A DNA stretch of 64,000 bases from VXNE01 sp965248075 (GTDB lineage Bacteria; Pseudomonadota; Gammaproteobacteria; Pseudomonadales; Azotimanducaceae): NCBI GenBank assembly GCA_965248075.1, contig CBDFIL010000003.1, positions 2,356,001 to 2,420,000 on the forward strand, given 5' to 3'. The notes under the pieces were generated by a model, which ran no database searches, was not told the DNA's origin, and saw nothing but the letters and a program-made list of their open reading frames with translations. Shown piece by piece: positions 50,702-59,302 of this stretch; position 1 is the stretch's first letter; each line of letters begins with the position of its first letter. The position numbers and the translations under genes are program-made.

Positions 50702-50992
50702 CTATTCGGTCGCGGCCTCGGTGCGGCGTTCTGCGAGAAACTCGTCGACGACGCTGCCGGGGTCCTTGCGATGGGCGCGGGCGATGGCCTTGACACGCGC
50801 ACGCGTCATTGCCAGCGTCCGGAGCGTCACGCCGTCCTTCTCGAGGGAGACGGTCAGATGGGTGCCATGCTCGATGCCGAGCGCCCTTCGTATCTCGACG
50901 GGGATCACGACACGGCCGGCGTGGTCGATTCGTACGCGTTGCGTCGTTGCCTTCGGAGGTTGTGATCTGCCAGGAGCGGGCTGCATTACCAT
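50702..50992 (-). CDS. AbrB/MazE-type antitoxin
   Basis: 96 residues from ATG 50992; the frame is open further upstream but family sequence starts here. RVRIDHAGRVVIPVEIRRALGIEHGTHLTVSLEKDGVTLRTL is the swapped-hairpin AbrB fold. The C-terminal helix (SVVDEFLAERRTEAA) should contact the PIN toxin. It probably represses its own operon; the odd palindrome ACCAC-G-GTGGT at 51,027-51,037 is a possible operator. Confidence 0.83.
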   Translation of the reverse strand: MVMQPAPGRSQPPKATTQRVRIDHAGRVVIPVEIRRALGIEHGTHLTVSLEKDGVTLRTLAMTRARVKAIARAHRKDPGSVVDEFLAERRTEAATE

Positions 50993-51026
50993 TGGTTCGT
51001 AGATATGGGAGAGGCGTTCAAATATA

Positions 51027-51037
51027 CCACGGTGGTG
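51027..51037. promoter_or_regulatory. Palindrome upstream of the first AbrB-PIN module
   Basis: ACCACGGTGGT is an 11-base palindrome 35 bases before the antitoxin start. Its position would suit autoregulation. The sequence differs from the clearer repeat before the second module, so it is weakly supported. Confidence 0.3.
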
Positions 51038-51212
51038 CCTCAGCTGGGTATTGGTCAGGTGATTCGCCTCATGCCGTGCATCGTGGGATGCATCCATAGG
51101 CCGCGACGAGCCGGCGCTGCCGCATTACCATAACGGGCATCGGCGCGGACTTGGACGACCGCTCCTGGAAGCGGAGTCCGCGTGAGTTTCAAGCTAGAGT
51201 GAAGGAGGAACG

Positions 51213-52001
51213 ATGAGAACGAAGATCGCATGTTGCGCAGCCCTGGCGGCGTTCGTGATGGGAGCGGCCGCGCATGCCGACCTGGCGGCCGCGCTCGCGT
51301 CGGGCGACCGGGCTGCGGAAGACCGCGCGCGGGACACCGGCCGCAAGCCGGCGGAGGTGATCGCGTTTCTCGGCATCGGCTCCGGCATGACGGTCATGGA
51401 CCTGATCGCCGCCGGCGGTTACTACACGGAAGTACTCTCCCTCGCGGTCGGCCCGACCGGCAAGGTGTACGCACAGAACCCGCCGGCGGTCCTGCAGTTC
51501 CGTGACGGCGCGAACGAGAAGGCCCTGTCCGCACGGCTGGCCGACGGGCGGTTGCCCAACGTCGAGCGGGTCGACCAGGCGGATCTGACTGCAACCGGGA
51601 TCGCACCGGGCTCGCTGGACGCGGCGATCACCGCCCTCAACTTCCACGACGTCTACAACGGCATGGGTGGCCAGGGCGGCGGCCCCGGGGCGGCGGCGGG
51701 TTTCCTTGCGGGCGTCAGAGCCCTGCTGAAGCCCGGCGGGGTCCTGGGCCTCATCGACCACGTCGGCGACCCGGAACAGGACAACGCGAGCCTGCATCGC
51801 CTGGACGTCGCCGCCACGATGCCGATCCTCGAGGCAGCGGGCTTCGAGATCGAGTCGTCCGACCTGCTGCGCAACTCCGAGGACGACCACATGATGCGAG
51901 TGTTCGACCCGGCGATCCGCGGCAGGACGGATCGCGTGCTCTACAGGCTCACGAAGCCGACGGCGGACGCGCCGGCCGAGGGAGCGGGGGCCGAACCGTA
52001 A
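51213..52001 (+). CDS. Exported class I SAM-dependent methyltransferase-like protein
   Basis: 262 residues with AAGGAGG upstream of the ATG. MRTKIACCAALAAFVMGAAAHADL is a typical Sec signal peptide, cleaved after AHA. The remainder has the Rossmann motif MTVMDLIAAGGYYTEVLS, an acidic residue in GKVYAQN and SLDAAITALNFHDVYNG, then LKPGGVLGLIDHV. Periplasmic proteins with this fold are known in proteobacteria, but SAM is not expected outside the cytoplasm, so the activity is unclear. No close functional partner is visible; the sulfatase follows 57 bases later on the same strand. Confidence 0.8.
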   Translation: MRTKIACCAALAAFVMGAAAHADLAAALASGDRAAEDRARDTGRKPAEVIAFLGIGSGMTVMDLIAAGGYYTEVLSLAVGPTGKVYAQNPPAVLQFRDGANEKALSARLADGRLPNVERVDQADLTATGIAPGSLDAAITALNFHDVYNGMGGQGGGPGAAAGFLAGVRALLKPGGVLGLIDHVGDPEQDNASLHRLDVAATMPILEAAGFEIESSDLLRNSEDDHMMRVFDPAIRGRTDRVLYRLTKPTADAPAEGAGAEP

Positions 52002-52058
52002 ACGCCCGAGTGTCGGAACGCGGCTAAGCCCGGGCGGGCGTCGCAGTAGACTGCACCG

Positions 52059-53507
52059 ATGGCCAGTCGGAATCCGGATTGCCCGAACGTCGTGCTCATC
52101 CTGACCGACGATCAGGGCGCTTGGGCGATGGGCTGCGCCGGCAATCCGGAAATCCGCTCGCCCAACCTCGACCGGCTGGCCCGGGAGGGGATCCGCTTCG
52201 ACAGCTTCTTCTGCACGTCGCCCGTCTGTTCGCCGGCAAGGGCTTCCATCCTGACCGGGCGCATCCCCTCCCAGCACGGCGTCCACGACTTCCTCCACTG
52301 GCAGTCGGGGACCGGCTCGGGCGGACTCGACCGTCCCGTTCCGGCCGACGGAGTGCACTTCCTCGCCGGCATGCCGACCTACGCGGAGCTGCTGGCCGAT
52401 CTCGGCTACGACACCTGCCTGTCGGGAAAGTGGCACCTGGGCGACGGCCTGACACCGCGATGCGGCTTCCAGACGTGGAACCCGATGCCCTACGGCGCGA
52501 CCAACTACTACAACGTGCCCGTGGTGAAGGACGGCCAGCTGGCGGTCCACGACGGTACCCACGCCTCCGATCTCTTCACCGACAACGCCCTCGAGTTCCT
52601 CAACAGCCAGGCCGACGCGGACCGGCCGTTCTGCCTGGACGTGCACTTCACCGCGCCCCACGCGCCGTGGGGCCGCGAGCACCATCCGGCGGATCTCTGG
52701 GACGACTACCACGAGACCTGCCCGTTCGAGTCCGTCCCGGGACCGGACGAACCGCCACCGCTCGGCTACCAGGCCCCGCGGGTCGATGCGGAGCGGCGCA
52801 GGGAGAACCTGGCCGGCTACTTCGCGGCGATCGAGGGCATGGACCGCAACGTCGGACGGCTCCTGGACTGGCTGGAAGCGCGGAACCTGCGCGGCAACAC
52901 GCTCGTGGTCTTCATCAGCGACAACGGCATGAACATGGGCCACCACGGCCTCTACGGGAAGGGCAACGCGACCTGGCCGCAGAACATGTTCGACACGAGC
53001 GTCAAGGTGCCCTGCCTGGTCAGCCGACCGGGCAACGTACCCGCCGACCGCGTTCACGGGGAACTCCTGAGCCAGTACGACTGGCTGCCGACGCTCCTGG
53101 AGTACGTCGGTGCGGCCGACCGCGTGCCGGAGGGTCTGCCGGGCCGGTCGTTCGCGCCGTTGCTGGCGGGCCGGCCGATCGGCGAGCGGGAGCAGGTCTA
53201 CGTGTTCGACGAGTACGGCCCGGTGCGCATGATCCGCTCGCGGGAGTGGAAGCTCGTCTGGCGGTATCCCGGCGGACCCCACGAGCTCTACCACGTCGCG
53301 GACGATCCCGACGAGCGCCGCAACCTCTTCAGCCGCCGTGGACACACGGACCGCATCCGGACGCTGCGGCGGGAGCTGGACGACTGGTACGCGAGCCATG
53401 TCGATCCGAACCTCGACGGTACCCGGCTGCCGGTCACGGGGCGCGGACAGCGCGATCATGCGACGCGGGAGGATGCCTTCGCGTATCGGCTGCCATGGCT
53501 GGAGTGA
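52059..53507 (+). CDS. Type I sulfatase (alkaline-phosphatase superfamily)
   Basis: 482 residues. The formylglycine site is Cys 57 in CSPARASILTG, the full C-x-P-x-R signature. Metal ligands are in NVVLILTDDQ near the N terminus and FISDNGMNMGHHGLYGKG. GKWHLG supplies the usual Lys and His. No signal peptide is seen, so it may be cytoplasmic. The enzyme removes sulfate from an organic ester, possibly choline or a sulfated sugar; the substrate is not evident. It needs a formylglycine-generating enzyme or anSME encoded elsewhere. Confidence 0.9.
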   Translation: MASRNPDCPNVVLILTDDQGAWAMGCAGNPEIRSPNLDRLAREGIRFDSFFCTSPVCSPARASILTGRIPSQHGVHDFLHWQSGTGSGGLDRPVPADGVHFLAGMPTYAELLADLGYDTCLSGKWHLGDGLTPRCGFQTWNPMPYGATNYYNVPVVKDGQLAVHDGTHASDLFTDNALEFLNSQADADRPFCLDVHFTAPHAPWGREHHPADLWDDYHETCPFESVPGPDEPPPLGYQAPRVDAERRRENLAGYFAAIEGMDRNVGRLLDWLEARNLRGNTLVVFISDNGMNMGHHGLYGKGNATWPQNMFDTSVKVPCLVSRPGNVPADRVHGELLSQYDWLPTLLEYVGAADRVPEGLPGRSFAPLLAGRPIGEREQVYVFDEYGPVRMIRSREWKLVWRYPGGPHELYHVADDPDERRNLFSRRGHTDRIRTLRRELDDWYASHVDPNLDGTRLPVTGRGQRDHATREDAFAYRLPWLE

Positions 53508-53607
53508 ACACGGCGGCGCGGTTCCGCCGCACGGTCATTGGTGATACGGGACGCCGCTTTTCCCTTTCCGGCAGGAGCCAATGACCGCCAGGGCGGACGG
53601 GCGGACC

Positions 53608-53630
53608 GCTAGCCACGCTAGCCACGCTAG
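53608..53630. repeat. Short tandem repeat at a gene break
   Basis: GCTAGCCAC occurs twice in tandem (53,608-53,616 and 53,617-53,625), followed by a partial third GCTAG. It ends four bases before the point where the second PIN gene breaks off and may mark the deletion junction. Confidence 0.5.
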
Positions 53631-53633
53631 CTG

Positions 53634-53924
53634 CTAAACCGGAATTAAACGGCCCAGACCGAGGTTGCGGGTAGCGGGGCGGTAGCGTCCGCTGACGAGG
53701 GCACACTCCCGATCGAAGGGCAGGATCTCTGCGCGAAGTTCATCGAGGACGAGCGCGACTTCGGCCTCGGACCAACCGTCCGCATGCAGGCGCGCGGCAA
53801 CCTCCGCGGCGTTTACTGCCGACATGGCTGCGCCTGCTCGCAGGGCCTCTGCAACGAGGTCGGTGCCGGTCTCCTTGAAGACGACGGCGAGTACTGCGGA
53901 AGCATCGAGGACGCAGTGTGGCAC
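53634..53924 (-). pseudogene. C-terminally truncated PIN toxin of the second AbrB-PIN module
   Basis: The frame starts at GTG 53924, one base after the antitoxin stop. HCVLDASAVLAVVFKETGTDLVAEALRAGAAMSAVNAAEVAARLHADGW to SGRYRPATRNLGLG aligns with the intact toxin at 50.3-50.7 kb, then changes to RLIPV and stops. The missing part contains the GDRACLA Asp of the active site and the last two helices. The toxin should be inactive, leaving a functional antitoxin upstream. Confidence 0.8.
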
Positions 53925-53925
53925 T

Positions 53926-54210
53926 TCAGTCGCCGGCTGCCTCCGCGCGGCGCTCGGCGAGGAACGCGTCGACGACGCTGCCCTCGTCCCGGCGTCGGCG
54001 GCGGGCGATAGCCTGCACGCGAGCGAGCGCGACATCGAGCGTTCGGAGCCTGAGACCGTCGTCCTCGAGGGAGATGGTCAACTCCTCTCCGTCTCGAATC
54101 TCCAGGGTCCTGCGCATGTCTGCTGGAACCACGATCCGCCCGGCGCCATCGATACGCACGCGTTGCGGGGCCAACCTCGTCGGCTTCGCGGTGGTAGGAC
54201 GGTTGTCCAT
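53926..54210 (-). CDS. AbrB/MazE-type antitoxin (second module)
   Basis: 94 residues. RVRIDGAGRIVVPADMRRTLEIRDGEELTISLEDDGLRLRTLDVALARVQAIA matches the antitoxin at 50.7 kb over almost the whole length. The C-terminal SVVDAFLAERRAEAAGD is the same toxin-binding helix. The two modules are therefore paralogues about 3 kb apart, around the methyltransferase and sulfatase genes. With the adjacent toxin broken, it may serve as a spare antitoxin for the first module. Confidence 0.83.
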   Translation of the reverse strand: MDNRPTTAKPTRLAPQRVRIDGAGRIVVPADMRRTLEIRDGEELTISLEDDGLRLRTLDVALARVQAIARRRRRDEGSVVDAFLAERRAEAAGD

Positions 54211-54228
54211 GCCAGACTCTGCTTCGTA

Positions 54229-54252
54229 TGGTAGACGACATGGAGTCTACCA
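54229..54252. promoter_or_regulatory. Operator-like inverted repeat before the second AbrB antitoxin
   Basis: TGGTAGAC and GTCTACCA form perfect 8-bp arms separated by 8 bases, ending 18 bases upstream of the antitoxin ATG. This is a good candidate site for binding by the AbrB-type dimer. Confidence 0.55.
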
Positions 54253-54298
54253 CTAGTGTCGGGGAATGCCGTTAGGCGGACCCATGCGGCGACCCCGC

Positions 54299-55423
54299 TT
54301 AGCGGAGCCCCTCGTAAAACCGCCCGGTCAGGCCGGCGCCGCGTTCGTCGCCCAGCATGTTCATGTCCATCTGGTTCATGACGTAGGACATGCACACATG
54401 GTTGGTGTGGTCGAGGATGATGGTCGACCCGCCGGCGCCACCCCAGAAGCAGGTCTTCACGTCCTTCGGCATCTGCTCGGCAAAGAGGCCGCTCAAGCCG
54501 TACCCGATGCCGTGCTTGACGCCCATGCCGTCCATGTTGCCCTGCTCGCGGAAGATCTGCTCAATGGTCGCGGGCGAGAGGAGATCGACCCCGAAGGCAG
54601 ATCCCCCGTTGGCGATGGCCGTCTGTGCGCGCACGACCGAACGCGCGTTGCCGTGCCCGTTGCCAGCCGGAATCTCCGCCTGGCGCCAACCGTCGGTGTT
54701 CGTGACCGGCGGCATGATGTCGGGCAAGTCCGGCTCGCGGCCGCGCATGTACTCAGGAGTCATCTCCTCGGGCATCTCGGGGATCGGTCCTCCCGACAGC
54801 ATCTCCGCCGTCCGGCCGAAATGGGCGGGATCGAGACCGACGTGAAAATCCACGCCCAGGGGGACGGCGACGTTGTCACGAAAGAAGGTCCCCAGCGACG
54901 ATCCGGTGATGCGCCGAACGATCTCACCCACGAGGAAGCCCTGCGTGATGGCGTGGTAGCCACAAAGCTCGCCCGGCTGCCACCAGGGCTCCTGCCGTTC
55001 GAGGACGCGAATCGCGTAGTCCCAGTCATACAGCTGGGCCTCGGTCAGCTTCTCGCCGAATCCCGGAAGGCCGGCCGTGTGCCCGAGGAAGTGTCGAATC
55101 TCGGTCGACGCCTTGCCGTTCTGGCCGTATTCCGGCCAGTACCGGGTGACCGGGTCGTCGAAGCTCAGTTCGCCCCGATCGAAGAGTACGAGCGCCGACA
55201 GCGCGGTCATCGTCTTCGTCGTCGAGAAGACGCACACGATCGTGTCATCCTCCCACGGCAACGTTCTGGCGCCGTCCCGATGGCCCGCCCAGATATCGAT
55301 CACGTATTCGCCATCGACGGTCGCGGCGAAGCTCGCCCCGACATCGCCCCGCTCGGTGAAGTTGCGCTCGAACTCTTCGCGCAGCGCCCCGAACCGCTCG
55401 TCGCAGTGACCGTGAATCTCCAT
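54299..55423 (-). CDS. Beta-lactamase-fold serine hydrolase (EstB-like)
   Basis: 374 residues. The nucleophile Ser and Lys are in CVFSTTKTMTALSALVL (S-x-x-K). The Tyr of the second motif is in GYHAITQGFLVGEIVRRITG, and GGAGGSTIILDH may be the third motif. There is no signal peptide, and the layout matches class C-related esterases such as EstB and LACTB-type proteins rather than penicillinases. It could hydrolyse esters or lactones. It ends a - strand set with the two acyl-CoA dehydrogenases, 59 bases after the first. Confidence 0.87.
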   Translation of the reverse strand: MEIHGHCDERFGALREEFERNFTERGDVGASFAATVDGEYVIDIWAGHRDGARTLPWEDDTIVCVFSTTKTMTALSALVLFDRGELSFDDPVTRYWPEYGQNGKASTEIRHFLGHTAGLPGFGEKLTEAQLYDWDYAIRVLERQEPWWQPGELCGYHAITQGFLVGEIVRRITGSSLGTFFRDNVAVPLGVDFHVGLDPAHFGRTAEMLSGGPIPEMPEEMTPEYMRGREPDLPDIMPPVTNTDGWRQAEIPAGNGHGNARSVVRAQTAIANGGSAFGVDLLSPATIEQIFREQGNMDGMGVKHGIGYGLSGLFAEQMPKDVKTCFWGGAGGSTIILDHTNHVCMSYVMNQMDMNMLGDERGAGLTGRFYEGLR

Positions 55424-55482
55424 CCTGTTCCCTCTTGGTTGTTGTTCCTTGCTGCCGCGCTGCGTCCGTCCCGCCTGGGCTG

Positions 55483-56739
55483 TTACGAAGCGCCGACGTT
55501 CCTTGGCACGTCCCGGAACGGCCCGGTATCCATGCGGGGCTCCTTGGGCATGCCCAGCACGCGCTCGGCGATGATGTTGCGCTGGATCTCGTCGGTACCG
55601 CCGGCGATGGATGTCGCGGGCACGGACACGAGAATCTCGGCGATGGTGCCGTCAAGAGGTCCGTCCTCGCCGGAGAGCATCGCGTCTGCGCCGGAGATGA
55701 GGGTGTGCACGCGTGCGGCTGCACGGGCCACGTGGCTCGCGGCGAGCTTGCCGAGCGACCCTTCCGGGCCCTGCGGCCGTCCCTGCTCCTGCGCCGCCCG
55801 GGCACGGCGCGCGGTCCACTCGGCGGACCTGGTGAGGATCAGGAGTTTCGCGACTTCCTGCCGGACGACCGGATCGTCGAGGCGTCCCGTCGCCCGCGCG
55901 CGGGGCAGTACGAGATCCACCCGGCCGGCCCGCTGCGGATACCACTTGTAGGGCTCCATGACCGTGGCGATCTCCCGGGCTTCCTCCTCGTAGATGCGGC
56001 CCACCCGCTCGCTGGCCCTGGCGTGGGTCCGCAGCCCGTCGGCGCCGCGGCGTTCGTGTGCGAGCGTGGTCATGGCGACACGCCAGCCGTTGCCGATTTC
56101 GGACACCTGGTACTCCGGCGGAACGCGCGCGTCGGTGAAGAACACCTGGTTGAACGACGCGTGGCCGTTCATCTGACGCAGCGGCCGCACTTCCACGCCG
56201 GGTTGGTCCATGTCGAGCACGAAGTAGCTCAGGCCCTGGTGCTTCGGCACGTCCCAGTCCGTGCGGGCCAGCAACAGGCCGTACTGCGCGTGGTGTGCGC
56301 TCGTCGTCCAGACCTTCTGACCGTTGACGACCCACTGTTGTCCGTCGAAGTCGGCACGCGTGGTTGCGCCCGCGAGGTCGGAACCGCTGCCGGGCTCGCT
56401 GAAGAGCTGGCACCAGGTGTCCTCGCCCGTAAGGATGCGGCGCAGGAAGCGCTCCTTGTGGAAGTCGTTGCCGTGCTCGAGCAGCGTGGCGGCCGCCAGC
56501 ATGCGGATCCCGGCCTTGGCGACGCCGACCGCGTCGACTTCCGCGAACTCCTCGTCGATGGCCTGAGAAAGTGGCACCGGCAGGCCCAGGCCGTACCACT
56601 CGCGCGGCCAGTGCGGGATGCCCCAGCCGGAGTCCGCCAGCATGTTGCGCCACTCGACCAGCGGTCGGTTCGGATCCCAATGCGTTCCGAGCCATTGACG
56701 CACGTCGGCGCGGAGCCGGGCTTCGTCTCGCTCGCTCAT
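55483..56739 (-). CDS. Acyl-CoA dehydrogenase (FadE-like), subunit or paralogue 1
   Basis: 418 residues from ATG 56739. Segments: WGIPHWPREWYGLGLPVPLSQAIDEE, QLFSEPGSGSDLAGATTRA, GQKVWTTSAHHAQYGLLLARTDWDVPKHQGLSYFVLDMDQPGVEVRPL and IAGGTDEIQRNIIAERVLGMPKEPRMD. It lies five bases from the next acyl-CoA dehydrogenase gene. Such pairs often form alpha2-beta2 enzymes for steroid or branched side-chain CoA esters, with FAD and the catalytic base split between subunits. The pairing is inferred from adjacency. Confidence 0.87.
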   Translation of the reverse strand: MSERDEARLRADVRQWLGTHWDPNRPLVEWRNMLADSGWGIPHWPREWYGLGLPVPLSQAIDEEFAEVDAVGVAKAGIRMLAAATLLEHGNDFHKERFLRRILTGEDTWCQLFSEPGSGSDLAGATTRADFDGQQWVVNGQKVWTTSAHHAQYGLLLARTDWDVPKHQGLSYFVLDMDQPGVEVRPLRQMNGHASFNQVFFTDARVPPEYQVSEIGNGWRVAMTTLAHERRGADGLRTHARASERVGRIYEEEAREIATVMEPYKWYPQRAGRVDLVLPRARATGRLDDPVVRQEVAKLLILTRSAEWTARRARAAQEQGRPQGPEGSLGKLAASHVARAAARVHTLISGADAMLSGEDGPLDGTIAEILVSVPATSIAGGTDEIQRNIIAERVLGMPKEPRMDTGPFRDVPRNVGAS

Positions 56740-56744
56740 GGGGC

Positions 56745-57875
56745 TCACTCCTGCCAATGCCGCATCATCAGTTCCCGGTGGTGGGCGGCGTCGCCGAACA
56801 TCGCCTCGGAGCTCTTGGCGCGCTTGAACCACAGGTGCGTGTCGTTGTCCCAGGTGAAGCCGATGCCGCCGTGCAACTGGATACAGTCGGCGGCGGCGCG
56901 CAGGTAGGTATCGGAGGCGGCGGCCTTGGCGAGGGACGCCAGCGCCGGCGCCTCCGGATCGCCTTTGGCCACGGCGGCCGCTGCCTGGTAAGCCGCGGAC
57001 TTCGCGAGTTCCACTTCGAGCAGCATGTCGGCGCACTTGTGCTTGACCGCCTGGAACGAGCCGATCTGGCGTCCGAACTGCATGCGCAGCTTCGTGTACT
57101 CGACCGCGGAGTCGAGCATCTGCTGGGCGCCGCCGACCATTTCGCTGGCGAGCGCCGTGGCCGCGTCGATCAGGACGCGCCGTAGCGCCACGGCCCCGGC
57201 TCCGGGTTCCCCGAGGGGTTCGGCCGCGACATGGTGGAAGGTGAGCCGCGCCTGCTTGCGCGTGGCATCCATGGTCTGGAGCAGCCGTCGGTCCAGACCG
57301 GGGGCGTCACCGGCCACGGTGAACAGGGAGATGCCGTCGTCGCCGAAAGAACCGGGTTCGCGCGCGGCGACGACGATCAGGTCCGCGGTGTGGCCGTCGA
57401 TCACGAAACTCTTGTGCCCTTCCAGGCGATAGCCGGCGCCGTTCCGTGTCGCCGTGGTCTCGATCGCGGCAGCGTCCCAGCGGCCGTTCGACTCCGTGAA
57501 GGCGAGGGCGCCGCGGCACTCGCCGGAGGCGATCGACGGGAGCAGGTCCGATTTCTGCGAGCTGCTACCGGCATGCAGAATCGCGTCGGCCGCGAGCACG
57601 GCCGACGAGAAGTACGGCGCGCAAAGCACCGAGCGGCCCATTTCCTCGCAGACGATGCCGAGCTCGACGAAAGAGAAGCCCTGCCCGCCGAACGTCTCCG
57701 GGATGTGTACGGCACACAGGCCGAGTTCGCGGTTGAGTCGGCCCCAGACGTCCGCATCGAAACCCGTCTCGGTTTCCATGAGGCGCCGGACCTCGACGGC
57801 GGGAGAGGTGTTGCGCAGGAAGCGCCGGACGATGTCGCGAAACTGTTCCTGTTCTTCGGTGAAGGCGAAGGCCAT
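56745..57875 (-). CDS. Acyl-CoA dehydrogenase, subunit or paralogue 2
   Basis: 376 residues from ATG 57875 (MAFAFTEEQEQFRDIVRRFLRNTSPAVEVRRLM). Marks: LGLCAVHIPETFGGQGFSFVELGIVCEEMGR, LAFTESNGRWD, VEYTKLRMQFGRQIGSFQAVKHKCADML and IQLHGGIGFTWDNDTHLWFKRAKSSE. The middle SEPGAGSD-type motif is changed to ESNGRWDAA, as in FadE beta-type partners that have altered FAD contacts. It precedes paralogue 1 by five bases and is probably its partner. Confidence 0.87.
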   Translation of the reverse strand: MAFAFTEEQEQFRDIVRRFLRNTSPAVEVRRLMETETGFDADVWGRLNRELGLCAVHIPETFGGQGFSFVELGIVCEEMGRSVLCAPYFSSAVLAADAILHAGSSSQKSDLLPSIASGECRGALAFTESNGRWDAAAIETTATRNGAGYRLEGHKSFVIDGHTADLIVVAAREPGSFGDDGISLFTVAGDAPGLDRRLLQTMDATRKQARLTFHHVAAEPLGEPGAGAVALRRVLIDAATALASEMVGGAQQMLDSAVEYTKLRMQFGRQIGSFQAVKHKCADMLLEVELAKSAAYQAAAAVAKGDPEAPALASLAKAAASDTYLRAAADCIQLHGGIGFTWDNDTHLWFKRAKSSEAMFGDAAHHRELMMRHWQE

Positions 57876-58050
57876 GGTGTTGCGATGCCGCTCCGTTACC
57901 CCGGAACCCCGATCCCTGCAGTCGTCAACGTCGTCATGACGCGAACGATGCCGAAAAAGCGGTCGGGCCGTCAAATCGTCGCGGCAGCGAGCTACACTCG
58001 GGCTGCCAGCGTCGCAGTGTCGCGGCGCGCTCACTTGAGGAGGGAGTGCA

Positions 58051-58419
58051 ATGTCGGAACACACGGAACCTGCGTACCTGGTCGTTTGCGGAACCATACT
58101 CGGCGAGATGGATCCGCGATACGGGGAGCATGCGGCCTCGGTAGCGGAGAAGGCACAGCTCGCGCCTGTCGCGGGAGGGGCGGTCGGCGAGAAAGTGGAA
58201 GTGCTCGAAGGCGCGCTGCCGCCGGGACCGACGATCCTCGCGGTCGAACGCTTTCCGTCCATGGAGGCGTTGAAGGAGTTCTATTACTCGCCCGAGTACC
58301 AGACCGCCATTCAGTTCCGCAAGGACAGCATCAATATCCATTACATCGCTGCGCTGGAGACCATCACCGAGGCGGAGCTCGAAGCGAGGACGGCGGCCGC
58401 GGCCGAAACCGGCGGGTGA
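58051..58419 (+). CDS. DUF1330 family protein
   Basis: 122 residues, with GAGGAGGGAG before the ATG. The ferredoxin-like alpha/beta fold of DUF1330 is shown by AYLVVCGTILGEMDPRYGEHAASVAEK, then ILAVERFPSMEALKEFYYSPEYQTAIQFRKDS. The function is unknown; such proteins are often near catabolic genes. It is divergent from the acyl-CoA dehydrogenase operon, across about 175 bp. Confidence 0.82.
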   Translation: MSEHTEPAYLVVCGTILGEMDPRYGEHAASVAEKAQLAPVAGGAVGEKVEVLEGALPPGPTILAVERFPSMEALKEFYYSPEYQTAIQFRKDSINIHYIAALETITEAELEARTAAAAETGG

Positions 58420-58507
58420 ACAACCTGCTGCAAGATCGCGGCTCAGCTAAGGACGCGCTTCCGTCAGGCCACCAGACTTGAGGTGGCGCCTGCAGGCACG
58501 CCGTCGG

Positions 58508-59233
58508 TCAGTAGGGCGGTTCCGCAGGTCCGCCGTATCCGCAAACTCCCGAGCGGGGCGAGTTGTACACGCCCATCATGCCGCCGTAGTCGTCGTGCGT
58601 GGCGTGCAGGTCTTCGTGGTTGCGGCACACGTAGCCCGCTCCGTACTCGACGTATTCGTAGCAGCAATCGAGACAGATCAGTTGCGCGGGCTCTCCGCAT
58701 TGCTCGCAGGGAACCCGGAGGGGGGCATTGCGCGCCATCAGCGCGATGGGGTGTTCCGTCGTCGGCTTTCCGCCGCGCCGTTCCAGGACGCGGATCGAGA
58801 GTCGCGTTGTGGTACCGAAGTCGTATTGGTGGGCGAGAGCCAGGCCCGGCGTGAACAGGCGCGCCGCCTGCGCGTCCAGGGATTCGGACTCCTCAAAGTC
58901 GGACAGGTGGTCCGGCGTGCCGAGGTACTCCAGTCCTCCGATCATGAATCCGCTCAAGTGGTCGCAGCACTCCAGCCAGATACGGCGCAGGTAGTGGTCC
59001 AGCTCGAACAGCGTTGCGCTACCGTCCATCTCGAGGTGCAGCCAGTAGCCGAGGCCGTGGTCGTCCCGAACCTGGAGGTGATAGAGGGGTCCATTCGAGC
59101 GGTGGTGGCCGTCGGCCTGTTCGATGGACTTGCGTCGCTCGGGACAGCTCCGCAAGTGCCGACCCAGCCCGCTGCAGGTCATCTCTCGACCGCAATATCC
59201 GCATGGCCCTTTCGACGCGGTTGTTCTCGACAC
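58508..59233 (-). CDS. Zinc-finger protein with pRiA4b ORF-3/IS1096-like fold
   Basis: 241 residues. The start is GTG 59233 because a perfect AGGAGG lies 8 bases upstream; a longer frame to 59275 is open. Residues ~10-35 (GPCGYCGREMTCSGLGRHLRSCPER) form a C2HC-type zinc finger. LYHLQVRDDHGLGYWLHLEMDGSATLFELDHYLRRIWLECCDHLSGFMIG matches the conserved 'YWL.le......L..LD.fLR.iWLECC.HlS.F' core of the pRiA4b ORF-3-like group. Near the C terminus a second zinc site (CEQCGEPAQLICLDCC, VCRNH) follows. The function is unknown. It lies 69 bases downstream of the nuclease gene on the same strand and may belong to that module. Confidence 0.6.
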   Translation of the reverse strand: MSRTTASKGPCGYCGREMTCSGLGRHLRSCPERRKSIEQADGHHRSNGPLYHLQVRDDHGLGYWLHLEMDGSATLFELDHYLRRIWLECCDHLSGFMIGGLEYLGTPDHLSDFEESESLDAQAARLFTPGLALAHQYDFGTTTRLSIRVLERRGGKPTTEHPIALMARNAPLRVPCEQCGEPAQLICLDCCYEYVEYGAGYVCRNHEDLHATHDDYGGMMGVYNSPRSGVCGYGGPAEPPY

Positions 59234-59302
59234 GGTGGTGGCCTCCTGCCAGTCAGGTCGGCGCGACGATAACACCCTCGCGGGGGACGCGGTCCTGGCG
59301 GG

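Noticed and set aside
50983..51131. 10-bp repeat GCATTACCAT at 50,983 and 51,122
   Set aside because: The first copy is simply the complement of the antitoxin start region (ATGGTAATGC). With no symmetry or third copy I do not treat it as an operator.
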